Below, piece by piece: positions 40,403 to 49,598 of a DNA stretch of 64,000 nucleotides (positions are counted from its first letter, which is position 1; every line of letters starts with the position of its first letter). This DNA comes from an uncultured Bartonella sp. (GTDB lineage: Bacteria > Pseudomonadota > Alphaproteobacteria > Rhizobiales > Rhizobiaceae). The notes under the pieces are model-generated. The model saw only the letters and a program-made list of their open reading frames with translations, was not told the origin of the DNA and ran no database searches. The stretch covers positions 434,001 through 498,000 of the forward strand of contig NZ_CALYPR010000001.1 of assembly GCF_945277285.1 (NCBI RefSeq), given 5' to 3'. The position numbers were made by a program, and so were the translations under genes.

Positions 40403-42907
40403 ATGAACAACGATCAATGCTCTTTAAAACACCATGATGAAGTTTCTCTTTTGCCAGACCGGTTTGAAAAATGGTTTCGGCAAAAAGGCTGGCATTTGCG
40501 TCAGCATCAAAAAGAACTTTTGATACGTGCAAAAGCCGGGCAGTCAACCTTGTTGATAGCACCAACAGGAGCTGGTAAAACTCTTGCCGGTTTTTTGCCA
40601 TCAATGGTTGCTTTGTCACAAGCAAAACACCATAACCGACTTCGCACGCTTTATATTTCACCATTAAAAGCATTAGCGCAGGATATCGAGCGTAATTTAA
40701 AGATACCTGTTAATGAAATGGGGCTTGATATTTCTATTGAAACGCGAACCGGTGACACGCCCCAACATAAAAGGCAAAGGCAAAAATTTGTCCCCCCCGA
40801 CATTTTATTGACAACACCTGAACAAGTTTCACTGCTTCTATCCTCGAACGAGGCCAACCAGTTTTTTAAGTTTCTTGATACTGTCATTTTTGATGAACTT
40901 CATTCACTGGTTACATCAAAACGTGGTCAGCTTCTTAGCCTTGCTCTTTCGCGTTTAAGAACATTGCGGCCAAACATAAAAACAATTGGCTTATCGGCTA
41001 CCATTTCCAACCCCGATTCATTAAGACGGTGGCTCGTAAGCCAAAATGAAAAAAATTCAATGGCAGGGCTTGTATCGGTCGAGGGCGGCGCAAAACCCGA
41101 AATCCGTATTCTCAAAAGCAAAGAACATATTCCTTGGGCAGGACACTCCGCCCGTTATGCTATCAAAGACATTCTAAGCCTGATTAAAGCTGCACACACA
41201 ACGTTGATCTTTGTGAATACGCGTTCACAAGCAGAAATGCTTTTTCAGGAACTGTGGCGTATTAACGAAGAAAATCTGCCAATTGCGCTGCATCATGGCT
41301 CGCTTGATGTCGGGCAACGCCGCAAAGTCGAAGAAGCAATGGCGTTAAACAAGCTTCGTGCCGTTGTTGCAACATCCACACTCGATCTCGGTATTGACTG
41401 GGGAGATATTGACCTGGTCATTCATGTTGGAGCCCCCAAAGGGGCAAGCAGACTCGCCCAACGCATAGGCCGCGCCAATCACCGCTGGAACGAACCAAGT
41501 AAAGCCGTGCTGGTACCGGCAAATTGTTTCGAGGTGTTGGAATGTCAAGCTGCCCTTGATGCCAATTATATTGGTGCACAGGATAGCCCGCCAATAAGCC
41601 AAGGTGCAATTGATGTTCTTGCCCAACATATTTTGGGCATGGCCTGCGCTTACCCCTTTAATGACGATGAACTCTATCAGGAAATAAAAACTGCCGAACC
41701 CTATTCATCTCTCAAACGAGAGATATTCGATCAAACACTGGAATTTGTTGCAACCGGCGGTTATGCGCTGAAGGCTTATGAACAATATGCCAAGATAAGG
41801 CCGACAAAAGACGGGCGTTGGCGGGTCAACAATGCACGGATTGCTCAACAGTACCGCCTCAATATGGGGACCATTATCGAAGCGGCAGAACTTAATGTAA
41901 GACTCGTAAAATCCGGGCGCACACATGCGATACATGGCGGCCGGATATTGGGGCGGATTGAGGAAAATTTTCTTGAAAGCCTGACCAAAGGTGACACCTT
42001 CATTTTTGGTGGTCATGTGCTTTGTTTTGAAGCTATCCGCGAAAATGAATGTTATGTCAGTCTGTCCAATAAACTGGAAGCGCGTGTTCCCAGCTATATG
42101 GGCGGACGGTTCCCGCTTTCAACCTATCTTGCCGATCGCTTGCGTCATATGCTGGCAACCCCGCAAGAATGGTATGTGCTTCCCGAACAAGTACAAAAAT
42201 GGCTGAATCAGCAGAAAATTGCATCTATCCTTCCAGCCACCAACCAGTTATTGATCGAGACATTCAATGAAAAAGACCGGTCTTTTCTGGTGGCCTATCC
42301 ATTCGAGGGACGGCTCGCCCATCAAACGCTTGGCATGTTATTGACACGCAGGCTCGAACGTGCGGGCCTGAAACCTGTCGGTTTTGTTGCGACCGATTAT
42401 TCGATCGGTATGTGGGCGCTGGAAGATATGGGAGAAGCTATAAAGACAAATAAATTATCTTTGAAGGAACTGTTTGCCGAAGATATGTTGGGCGATGATC
42501 TTGAGGCCTGGCTTGATGAAAGCTACCTGTTAAAACGTTCTTTCCGCGATTGTGCGATGATTTCCGGCCTTATCAATCGCCGCCATCCCGGACAGGAAAA
42601 AACGGGAAGACAAGTGACCGTATCAACCGACCTTATTTTTGACGTTTTGCGCACGCATGAACCTAATCATATTCTGCTTCTGGCCACCAGACAGGATGCT
42701 GCACGCGGACTTCTTGATATCAAGCGGCTCGGTGATATGTTAAAAAGGATAAAAAATCACATTGTCCACCGACAGGTTCAACAAATGTCGCCGCTTGCTC
42801 TTCCTGTTATGCTTGAAATAGGCAAAGAAATGATACCGGGAAGCGCGGAAGACAATATTTTAACAGAAGCGGCCGAAGAGCTTATTCATACTGTTCTTGA
42901 AGATTGA
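40403..42907 (+). CDS. Ligase-associated DEXH-box DNA helicase (Lhr-like)
   Basis: The product is 834 residues. The Walker A loop is 'APTGAGKTLAGF' (Lys59), the Walker B box is Asp164-Glu-Leu-His167, motif III is 'GLSATISN', and motif VI is 'QRIGRANHRW'; a winged-helix and Lhr-type C-terminal region follow. This branch is normally encoded beside an ATP-dependent DNA ligase, an exonuclease and the PdeM nuclease. Here only PdeM (12 bases downstream) is present. It probably unwinds DNA or RNA-DNA duplexes in damage repair. Confidence 0.92.
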   Translation: MNNDQCSLKHHDEVSLLPDRFEKWFRQKGWHLRQHQKELLIRAKAGQSTLLIAPTGAGKTLAGFLPSMVALSQAKHHNRLRTLYISPLKALAQDIERNLKIPVNEMGLDISIETRTGDTPQHKRQRQKFVPPDILLTTPEQVSLLLSSNEANQFFKFLDTVIFDELHSLVTSKRGQLLSLALSRLRTLRPNIKTIGLSATISNPDSLRRWLVSQNEKNSMAGLVSVEGGAKPEIRILKSKEHIPWAGHSARYAIKDILSLIKAAHTTLIFVNTRSQAEMLFQELWRINEENLPIALHHGSLDVGQRRKVEEAMALNKLRAVVATSTLDLGIDWGDIDLVIHVGAPKGASRLAQRIGRANHRWNEPSKAVLVPANCFEVLECQAALDANYIGAQDSPPISQGAIDVLAQHILGMACAYPFNDDELYQEIKTAEPYSSLKREIFDQTLEFVATGGYALKAYEQYAKIRPTKDGRWRVNNARIAQQYRLNMGTIIEAAELNVRLVKSGRTHAIHGGRILGRIEENFLESLTKGDTFIFGGHVLCFEAIRENECYVSLSNKLEARVPSYMGGRFPLSTYLADRLRHMLATPQEWYVLPEQVQKWLNQQKIASILPATNQLLIETFNEKDRSFLVAYPFEGRLAHQTLGMLLTRRLERAGLKPVGFVATDYSIGMWALEDMGEAIKTNKLSLKELFAEDMLGDDLEAWLDESYLLKRSFRDCAMISGLINRRHPGQEKTGRQVTVSTDLIFDVLRTHEPNHILLLATRQDAARGLLDIKRLGDMLKRIKNHIVHRQVQQMSPLALPVMLEIGKEMIPGSAEDNILTEAAEELIHTVLED

Positions 42908-42919
42908 TTTGAACGGACT

Positions 42920-43639
42920 ATGAAAACTGAATTGGGATTTAGGTTGGCCACAAGAACCAGGCTTGAGAGTTTTGCTATTGATATCAATGGCACTGAAATG
43001 ATCTGCGATTGCAGCGGCGCAGCCTATTGGCAAGAAGAAAAACTGCTTGTCGTTGCCGATCTTCATCTTGAAAAGTCATCATCCTTTGCCAAACATGGTC
43101 AATTGTTGCCTCCTTATGACAGCGAGCGCACTCTTGTTCGCCTCAAGAAAGTGGTGGAAAAATATGCTCCGCAAACGATTATTGCGTTGGGAGACAGTTT
43201 TCATGACAATGAAGCCGCAACACGCCTTTCACAACAAAACCGGCAATTAATTGAAGCCATTACATCGCGCCGGTCAATGATTTGGATTGCTGGAAACCAT
43301 GATGATGAAAAAACCGGATTTGCCGGTGACTGGACGAATGAAATCAGGATAGGGCCGCTCCTATTTCGCCATGAACCGCTTTCCGGATGTCATAATGGAG
43401 AAATCGCCGGCCATCTTCATCCTGCTCTACGTATAGCCCGCCGTGGCATATCGGTCAGGCGATTTTGTTTTGCAAGTGACAAAAAACGTATGATCTTGCC
43501 GGCTTTCGGGGCTTATGCGGGCGGGCTGGACTTAACAAACAAGGCTTTTGTGAACATTTTTGACCAATCCGAATTAATTGCCTGTCTTCTGAACAAAGGT
43601 GCAATTTATCCTGTTCACAAAAAATCTTTTTTCCCATAA
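42920..43639 (+). CDS. pdeM: Ligase-associated DNA damage response endonuclease PdeM
   Basis: The product is 239 residues with a calcineurin-like phosphoesterase core: 'VVADLHLEKSSSFAKHG', 'IALGDSFHDNEAA', 'IAGNHDDEKTGF' and 'AGHLHPALRI', which together give all the metal-binding Asp, Asn and His motifs. PdeM homologues accompany the helicase upstream and act as Mn-dependent nucleases in DNA repair. The gap to the helicase gene is 12 bases, so they form one operon. Confidence 0.9.
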   Translation: MKTELGFRLATRTRLESFAIDINGTEMICDCSGAAYWQEEKLLVVADLHLEKSSSFAKHGQLLPPYDSERTLVRLKKVVEKYAPQTIIALGDSFHDNEAATRLSQQNRQLIEAITSRRSMIWIAGNHDDEKTGFAGDWTNEIRIGPLLFRHEPLSGCHNGEIAGHLHPALRIARRGISVRRFCFASDKKRMILPAFGAYAGGLDLTNKAFVNIFDQSELIACLLNKGAIYPVHKKSFFP

Positions 43640-43719
43640 CAATTTTTTGAAAAATATTGCGTATCGGCATTTCGACATTAATTAGATGCAATTGGAAAAT
43701 GTTATAAGGGTCCGTTTGA

Positions 43720-44838
43720 ATGATATTATTAGCCAGCTTTTTTCTCGGACTTGCCGCTTTATGTCTCATTTTACATATTTTCAGCTTTGTTATCGTATTA
43801 TGCCGCAGCTTCTGGAAACCCAAAGGTTTTTTCGGAAATGGAGATGACAAAAAAGTGACGATTTTGCGCCCCGTTTCAAACCTTGAATACGGACTTGAGC
43901 GCACACTCGCTTCAACTTTCGAGCTCAATCGCAAAAACTACGAAATTCTTTTTTGTGTGGCCCGAGACCAGGATCAAGCTATTCCTCTTATCAACAGCCT
44001 GATGAAAAAATACCCCGATATTGATGCAAAACTTCTCGTCGGTGACAACCCGATTAGCGATAATCCGAAACTCAATAATCTCATAAAAGGCTGGCATCAG
44101 GCAAAATACCCCTGGGTGGTCATGACCGATAGTAATGTGCTCATGCCGAAAACCTATCTTGCTGATATTTTTTCACGTTGGACAAAAAAGACCGGATTAG
44201 TGGCTTCCCCTCCCCTTGGCACTGAACCTGAAAATTTTTTTGCCAATATCGAAGCAGCCTTTCTCAACTCGTATCAAGCACGGTGGCAATTGACTTCCGA
44301 CACGATCGGAAACGGTTTTGCACAGGGTAAAACGCTGTTCTGGTACCGCGACATTTTAAATCGTGCAGGGGGCATCGAAGCTTTGACCCGTGAACTTGCC
44401 GAAGATGCGGCCTCAACGAAAATCATTCGCGAGCAAGGCTTGAAAGTACGACTTACAGCGATGCCTTTTGCCCAACCATTAGGAAACAAAAGCTGGAAAG
44501 CCGTTTGGAAAAGACAAACACGCTGGGCAAAACTCCGCCGGGATTCTTTTCCAGCTTTTTTCTATCTTGAAATTTTGTCGGGAGCCATTTTCCCATTAGT
44601 GTGTCTTTTTATTGGCTGCTACACGAGCGGCATTTCCTATTCACTTATTCTGTTTTATTTTATAATTTGGTACTTGACCGAATTTCTGGTTACCTCGGTT
44701 GTCGGATGGCCCTTTTCGTTCAAACAAGCGATTGCCGATATTGTACGTGATCTTTTATTACCGGTTTTATGGCTTTCGGCGTTTTCTAGACACGGTTACG
44801 AATGGCAAGGGCACACTGTTAATCTCAAGAAAGAATAA
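43720..44838 (+). CDS. Ceramide glucosyltransferase-type glycosyltransferase (family 21)
   Basis: The product is 372 residues with an N-terminal membrane helix (about 3-28) and two or three C-terminal helices ('FFYLEILSGAIFPLVCLFIGCY', 'LILFYFIIWYLTEFLVTSVVGWPF'). The GT domain shows 'TILRPVSNLEYGLERTLASTF', 'WVVMTDSNVLMP' (metal-binding Asp), 'ALTRELAEDAAST' and the 'QTRWAKLRRDSF' form of the Q/RxxRW motif. This matches bacterial ceramide or diacylglycerol glucosyltransferases of the inner membrane. The presence of sphingolipid or diacylglycerol acceptors is not shown here. Confidence 0.82.
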   Translation: MILLASFFLGLAALCLILHIFSFVIVLCRSFWKPKGFFGNGDDKKVTILRPVSNLEYGLERTLASTFELNRKNYEILFCVARDQDQAIPLINSLMKKYPDIDAKLLVGDNPISDNPKLNNLIKGWHQAKYPWVVMTDSNVLMPKTYLADIFSRWTKKTGLVASPPLGTEPENFFANIEAAFLNSYQARWQLTSDTIGNGFAQGKTLFWYRDILNRAGGIEALTRELAEDAASTKIIREQGLKVRLTAMPFAQPLGNKSWKAVWKRQTRWAKLRRDSFPAFFYLEILSGAIFPLVCLFIGCYTSGISYSLILFYFIIWYLTEFLVTSVVGWPFSFKQAIADIVRDLLLPVLWLSAFSRHGYEWQGHTVNLKKE

Positions 44839-44852
44839 ATTTCTTTGGTTCA

Positions 44853-45650
44853 TTAATCCTTGCGGAAAATAAGTCTTCCCAGAATGCCGGTAAAAATTGC
44901 CACAAATACAGCTACAAACCCATAATAAATAGTGTGGTTATGAGCAAAGTGGTAGATGGCATAGGCCGTATGAGCTTTGGCAATTTCGAGTTCTGTCGAG
45001 ACTGTTTCGACAAACTCTCCATCGCGGAAAAGATAAGCATGGATAATATGGTGACCAACTGGAATATTGGCCGGTAATTTGAAGTTTGCCGAAAAAAGTG
45101 AAGCAGAGCCGAATGTGACAGCACCGATATTTTCACTATATAGGTGTTGACCCATCTTTATCTTGATGAGTTCTTGGCGAAATAGCTTTGCTTTTTCGCT
45201 GTCGGAATCAGCGGTCCGCAACGGGAGATATTCAAGACCCAGCCCCAATCTTTGATAATTGAGAGCACTTGTTATATCCCTGATCTCGCGTGTCGTTGCC
45301 ATGGCATAAAATTGTGGTACAGCAGCAAATGTCAGAGCATTGGCATTGACCCAGACACCCATTTTGCGTTTTTTTTCGCGCACGATCATGGGCCGCACCG
45401 GCCCTTCCATTACAACAATAATATCATAACGGCCTTGACGCCTTAAATAGGGGTCGGCATTTTCAAGAACACCGGCTATGTAAACGTTTAGTCCGGCAAA
45501 ATTGGTGTCGAGCGTAATCGCATTTGTTGTAACGATAATCTGGATATTTTCGCTTTGATTGGCTGTATTAAAAGCTGTCTCGGCATTGACTTTGCCCAAG
45601 GGAATAAAAAAAACCAAAGAAAAAAGAATAGCTACAAAAACTGTTTTCAT
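44853..45650 (-). CDS. TIGR02186-type membrane protein, partner of TauE/SafE exporter
   Basis: The product is 265 residues with a signal peptide ('VFVAILFSLVFFIPLGKVNA'), a periplasmic beta-rich domain ('IQIIVTTNAITLDTNFAGLNVYIAGVLEN', 'DIIVVMEGP', 'MGVWVNANALTFAAVPQFYAMATTREI') and one C-terminal membrane helix ('TIYYGFVAVFVAIFTGILGRLIF'). This is the alphaproteobacterial family TIGR02186, commonly found directly after a TauE/SafE gene as here (2-base gap). A role as accessory subunit of the exporter is inference. Confidence 0.82.
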   Translation of the reverse strand: MKTVFVAILFSLVFFIPLGKVNAETAFNTANQSENIQIIVTTNAITLDTNFAGLNVYIAGVLENADPYLRRQGRYDIIVVMEGPVRPMIVREKKRKMGVWVNANALTFAAVPQFYAMATTREIRDITSALNYQRLGLGLEYLPLRTADSDSEKAKLFRQELIKIKMGQHLYSENIGAVTFGSASLFSANFKLPANIPVGHHIIHAYLFRDGEFVETVSTELEIAKAHTAYAIYHFAHNHTIYYGFVAVFVAIFTGILGRLIFRKD

Positions 45651-45652
45651 CG

Positions 45653-46573
45653 CTAACCGCCAATGAAAGAAAGTGAAAACAGATCATCCGGGCGAACAAA
45701 CAATTCAAAGGCAAGACGCGCGCAAACCAATAAAACAAGAATAGCCAGCAACATCCGCAATTGCTCGGCTTTGAGCTTGCGGCCAATGCGTGTCCCATAG
45801 GTTGCGCCAATCACGCCCCCCACCATCAACAAAAATGCAAGAACAATATCGACCGACTGGTTGGTAATGCTTTGTAAAACTGTGGTAAAAGCCGTAACAA
45901 ATGTAATCTGGAATAGTGATGTACCGACCACGACATTGGTAGGTACGCGCAACATATAGATCAGTGCCGGCACCATAATAAAGCCGCCACCAACACCCAT
46001 AATGGAAGAAAGCAAACCGACAACCAGACCGATACCCAAAACCGGTATAATGCTGACATAGATTTTTGAGGCGCGAAAACGAATTTTGAAAGGCAAACGC
46101 TGTACCCAGCTATGTTGTCCGGGGCGACGTATAACAACGGTTTTACCATGTCTAGTATTGATAATTGCCCGCCAGCTTTCAATGGCCATAAGACTGCCTA
46201 CGCCACCTAAAAGCACGACATAAAGGAGTGAAATAATTAGGTCGAGTTGTCCAAGCTTGCGTAAATAGCTGAATAGTTCAATACCGAAATAGGAGCCCAA
46301 TATACCGCCGACAACAAGCAGAACGCCAAGTTTGATATCAAGTGTTCCACGTTTGAAATGGGTCAATGCCCCTGTCACTGAGGAGGCAATCACCTGATTT
46401 GCCCCGGTGCCGACGGCGATTGCAGGGGGAACATTATAAAAAATCAGAAGCGGCGTTATCAGAAAACCGCCACCAACGCCAAACATGCCAGATAGTAAAC
46501 CGACTGCCGCCCCCATGCCAATGAGTATCAGCATGTTGAGCGACATTTCAGCAATCGGCAAATAAATACTCAA
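45653..46573 (-). CDS. TauE/SafE family anion exporter
   Basis: The product is about 306 residues with eight membrane helices in two repeats. Each repeat has the family glycine motif ('GMGAAVGLLSGMFGVGGGFLITPLL' near the start, 'GLVVGLLSSIMGVGGGFIMVPALIY' in the second half). TauE/SafE proteins export sulfite, sulfoacetate or similar anions. The start is TTG at 46573, with AGGTGA upstream; a GTG three codons earlier overlaps that site. It is followed by the TIGR02186 gene. Confidence 0.88.
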   Translation of the reverse strand: MSIYLPIAEMSLNMLILIGMGAAVGLLSGMFGVGGGFLITPLLIFYNVPPAIAVGTGANQVIASSVTGALTHFKRGTLDIKLGVLLVVGGILGSYFGIELFSYLRKLGQLDLIISLLYVVLLGGVGSLMAIESWRAIINTRHGKTVVIRRPGQHSWVQRLPFKIRFRASKIYVSIIPVLGIGLVVGLLSSIMGVGGGFIMVPALIYMLRVPTNVVVGTSLFQITFVTAFTTVLQSITNQSVDIVLAFLLMVGGVIGATYGTRIGRKLKAEQLRMLLAILVLLVCARLAFELFVRPDDLFSLSFIGG

Positions 46574-46846
46574 ATCTCTCACCTGAAGACAGGAAAATAG
46601 CGTTTGTTTCTATTTTTTACACTGTCCATTTTTGTTTTTCATTGCCCAATATCAACGATAAGAAAATCCTTGTCGAGACCTAAATTACAAAATCAAAAAC
46701 CGGATATTGCAGTTTTCTTTTCCCATGCGTTTACAAAAATACAACTTTTGGAATTAATGCTTTCATGCACACTTGCAATCAAAATCAACGAGGGAACGAA
46801 CCAATCAATTTTTTAGGCGTATAGAAGGGCATTTTCTGCCCACATA

Positions 46847-47824
46847 TCAAAAAAGTGCAGCAATTTTTGTGAATATTTTTCTAAATCGGAATTGGGAAGA
46901 CGACGTTTGAGACTTCTCAGATTCTGCTGCTTGCTCGCCGACCGTGTTATCTACCTCTGTTTGAGAAGTGAAGTTATCTCCATTTATTTTGTCGTCATCT
47001 GGTAATTTAAAGACTTCGGGTAATTGTTCTTGATCTGTCGATTGAAATTTACCAGTTGATGCAAAATGGGGTTCATCTATATTACCAGTCGCAAGCTTTT
47101 GTATGATCGACTTATCGACGTTTGTTGGATTTGTATCAACCCGATTTTCTGTCAAAGTTGCTGCCGGTACTGATGCTTGCGGCAAAACCGTTTGTGGTTT
47201 TATGACCTGTGTTTCATTTTCAAGTAAAGACTTTTTTGCAACATCATTATCTGTATCGAGTTTTGTTTGAATATTTGTGATTTGTTTTTGCAGGGACATG
47301 AGTTGGACAGAATAACGCGATGTTTCAACAGTTTCTCGCAATTGCCGTGAAATTTCTTGACCATTTTTCTTATTTTCAGCAACAAACACTTTTGTTTGTG
47401 CTGCTAGTTCTTGCTTTAGCCTTCCTTCAAATTCCCCTACCATGTCTTTCATCAAAGCTTGCCTATCAGACAAAAAAGTTTCCGTTTTGTCTTTTTGCAT
47501 TGCTACAAGGAAATGTTCAATCTTTTCAAAGTGGACAAGCAATTCGTTTTGCAAATTACGTCTAGCATTATATTCCGCAAGAAGCGCACGCGCTATGTCA
47601 TCAAGATAGTCCTTCATTCCTTCACCTATTTTTTGAGTCAAAAAAGGATTATCTTGCGTTGCTTTAAACGATCTTTTGTCTTTCATCTTTTCGGAAATCA
47701 GACGCAACCGGCCCGTAATCTGAGAAAGTGTCATGCACTGCTGTTGATTGTCATCGGATTGATATCGTACATGGTTAGTTTCTTCTGACGTGTCACGCAT
47801 CAGCGAAATATGATTCGTATTCAT
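46847..47824 (-). CDS. Cytoplasmic coiled-coil protein of unknown function
   Basis: The product is about 325 residues, with AAGG ahead of the ATG at 47824. The first ~60 residues are polar, then a helical region ('LSQITGRLRLISEKMKDK', 'IGEGMKDYLDDIARALLAEYNARRNLQNELLVHFEKIEHFLVAM') leads into a coiled coil, a Gln/Thr/Asn-rich low-complexity stretch (about 200-300), and a basic C-terminus ('SQFRFRKIFTKIAALF') that could be amphipathic. No signal peptide. I do not recognise it; the make-up suggests a structural or scaffold protein. Confidence 0.6.
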   Translation of the reverse strand: MNTNHISLMRDTSEETNHVRYQSDDNQQQCMTLSQITGRLRLISEKMKDKRSFKATQDNPFLTQKIGEGMKDYLDDIARALLAEYNARRNLQNELLVHFEKIEHFLVAMQKDKTETFLSDRQALMKDMVGEFEGRLKQELAAQTKVFVAENKKNGQEISRQLRETVETSRYSVQLMSLQKQITNIQTKLDTDNDVAKKSLLENETQVIKPQTVLPQASVPAATLTENRVDTNPTNVDKSIIQKLATGNIDEPHFASTGKFQSTDQEQLPEVFKLPDDDKINGDNFTSQTEVDNTVGEQAAESEKSQTSSSQFRFRKIFTKIAALF

Positions 47825-48303
47825 AGCCCGACCTTTTACACAGAATTCTTTAGACTCTTGCATTTAACTCTGTTTAACTTTTAACCATTAAGCCATTGGC
47901 ACTGATATCCCAAATTTAGTAAATTTAATATTAACTATAAATAATAACTTTTATTTTACCAAAAATCACAAAACCAACTGTTCTTCCTCCATAAAATAAA
48001 ATCATGACTATTTTTCTGTTTTTATATAATCAAAGAAATTTTTTCTGTTATTAAAAATAATTATTTAACTATTAAAAATTATAATTTTTATTTCAGATTA
48101 ATATTTTTCTAATTTTTAATTCATATTTTCGTCAAAAAGCCCCCATCTGTCCGAAAAATTATCAAGCTTTTTTCCATTTCTAAACACAAGAAAATTGGGC
48201 TATTTGAACTAGCTTAAAAGAAAAACCGGCTCTCCAACGTTTTAAAAAACGATAAATTTTTATACAATAAATGATAACAAATTCGACAAGGGAGGAGAAG
48301 TTG
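47825..48303. other. AT-rich non-coding spacer
   Basis: About 480 bases, strongly AT-rich between 47930 and 48170. No coding frame with a ribosome site. The only plus-strand signal is the GGAGGAG ribosome site of the next gene at 48291-48297. Confidence 0.5.
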
Positions 48304-49125
48304 GTGAAAATTGCTGACTGGGTTGGGAGAACCGAAACAACCGAGGATGTGCTTGATCATGTATTGGTGCGCCGTATGGCAGCAACGCTGGGAACGGAAA
48401 TACCTGGTCCGACAGATCGTTTGCCACATCTGTGGCACTGGATGTTTTTTCAACCTTCTATCAGTTATCTTGGGCTGGGAGAGGATGGGCACCCTGCACG
48501 CGGCGAATTTTTGCCGCCTGCCGAAAACCGCAATCGTATGTGGGCTGGCGGAAGGTTGCAATTTCTAAGGCCCCTTCTTATCGGGCAGGCGGCAAAACGA
48601 ATTTCGACCATTAGCGATATTGTAGAAAAACAAGGCAAAAGTGGTGCACTTTTATTTGTCACTGTCGAACATAATTATATTCAAAATGGTGAAAGTGCTG
48701 TTTTAGAACAACAAGACATTGTCTATCGTGAACCGCTGAAATATATTCAAAAGAAAACAATCGATATTCCAATTGGTGAATGGTCTGAAATGCATAAGGC
48801 CGATAGTGTTACGTTGTTTCGCTATTCGGCTGTCACCTTTAATGCCCACCGCATCCATTATGACTACCCTTATGTAACAGAAAAAGAAGGTTATCCCGGA
48901 TTGTTAATTCAAGGCCAACTTCTTGCAACTTTGGCGCTGCAAGCTTTTCAAAAGGCAAATGCGCTGGCAAAAATTTCCTCTTTCAACTTTCGCAGTCAAC
49001 AACCGGTTTTTTGTCCTGAAACATTTGTCGTAGCCGGTAAACTTGTAAGCAGTAATGAAGCTGACCTTTGGGTGGGAAATGACAATGGTATCGCCCAGTC
49101 AAGTCATGTCGAATTTGCCTTCTGA
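48304..49125 (+). CDS. MaoC/HTD2-type acyl-CoA dehydratase (mesaconyl-CoA hydratase-like)
   Basis: A product of about 273 residues starting at GTG, with GGAGGAG 7-13 bases upstream; an ATG at 48271 has no ribosome site. It is a double hot-dog protein: an N-terminal 'FAS1-like dehydratase' domain ('HLWHWMFFQPSISYLGLGEDGHPARGEFLPP', 'MWAGGRLQFLRPLLIG') and a C-terminal MaoC-like domain ('LFRYSAVTFNAHRIHYDYPYVTEKEGYPGLLIQGQLLATL') with the His and Asp of the hydratase motif. Family members hydrate mesaconyl- or itaconyl-type CoA esters. The substrate is not clear from context. Confidence 0.8.
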   Translation: MKIADWVGRTETTEDVLDHVLVRRMAATLGTEIPGPTDRLPHLWHWMFFQPSISYLGLGEDGHPARGEFLPPAENRNRMWAGGRLQFLRPLLIGQAAKRISTISDIVEKQGKSGALLFVTVEHNYIQNGESAVLEQQDIVYREPLKYIQKKTIDIPIGEWSEMHKADSVTLFRYSAVTFNAHRIHYDYPYVTEKEGYPGLLIQGQLLATLALQAFQKANALAKISSFNFRSQQPVFCPETFVVAGKLVSSNEADLWVGNDNGIAQSSHVEFAF

Positions 49126-49135
49126 CAGGCTCAAC

Positions 49136-49165
49136 GTGCCGGAAGATATGTATCCGGCACCTTAT
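49136..49165 (+). terminator. Hairpin after the dehydratase gene
   Basis: GTGCCGGA/TCCGGCAC, an 8-bp GC-rich stem with a 9-base loop, lies 10 bases after the stop. The T-run is poor (CTTAT), so it may be a weak terminator or an mRNA-stabilising hairpin. Confidence 0.5.
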
Positions 49166-49598
49166 CAATAAATAAGCTACATTGTGAAAAGCTAGGCCAC
49201 CATCGCTATTGTTAACTACCCTGCTTTGCCAGTCAGGAAAAAATGATGTTATCTATGATTGGCATTCATAATAACATGCTTCTATTATGTCTAATAGGTA
49301 CAATAAAACGTGTTATCCTCGCTCTAACAAACCACTTCATGGGTAGAAATGAATAACATGTGATGCGATGAATATTTCCGTAAGCGGTTATATCATTGGA
49401 CAATGTTTAAGAAGTCCTTATCGGTGAAAATTCAAGAGCTTCATTCTGCCAGAACAGGTTTGGAGTTTGTTTTATGAACAAAAAGAATGATCGACTGGGG
49501 ATTAATGAAGAAAAGAGCGTTTGCAAAGCTGCAAAAACCATCTCTTTTTTGGGTTTCCGGAAAATCTTTGATTGATCTGTTCTGATGAGGAAATTGAA
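49166..49598. other. Spacer upstream of the aldo/keto reductase
   Basis: About 430 bases with no gene I can support. A 33-codon frame from 49474 ending near 49575 lacks a ribosome site and looks like chance. Confidence 0.45.

Noticed and set aside
49474-49575. 33-codon frame before the aldo/keto reductase
   Set aside because: No ribosome site and a basic, featureless product; likely chance.
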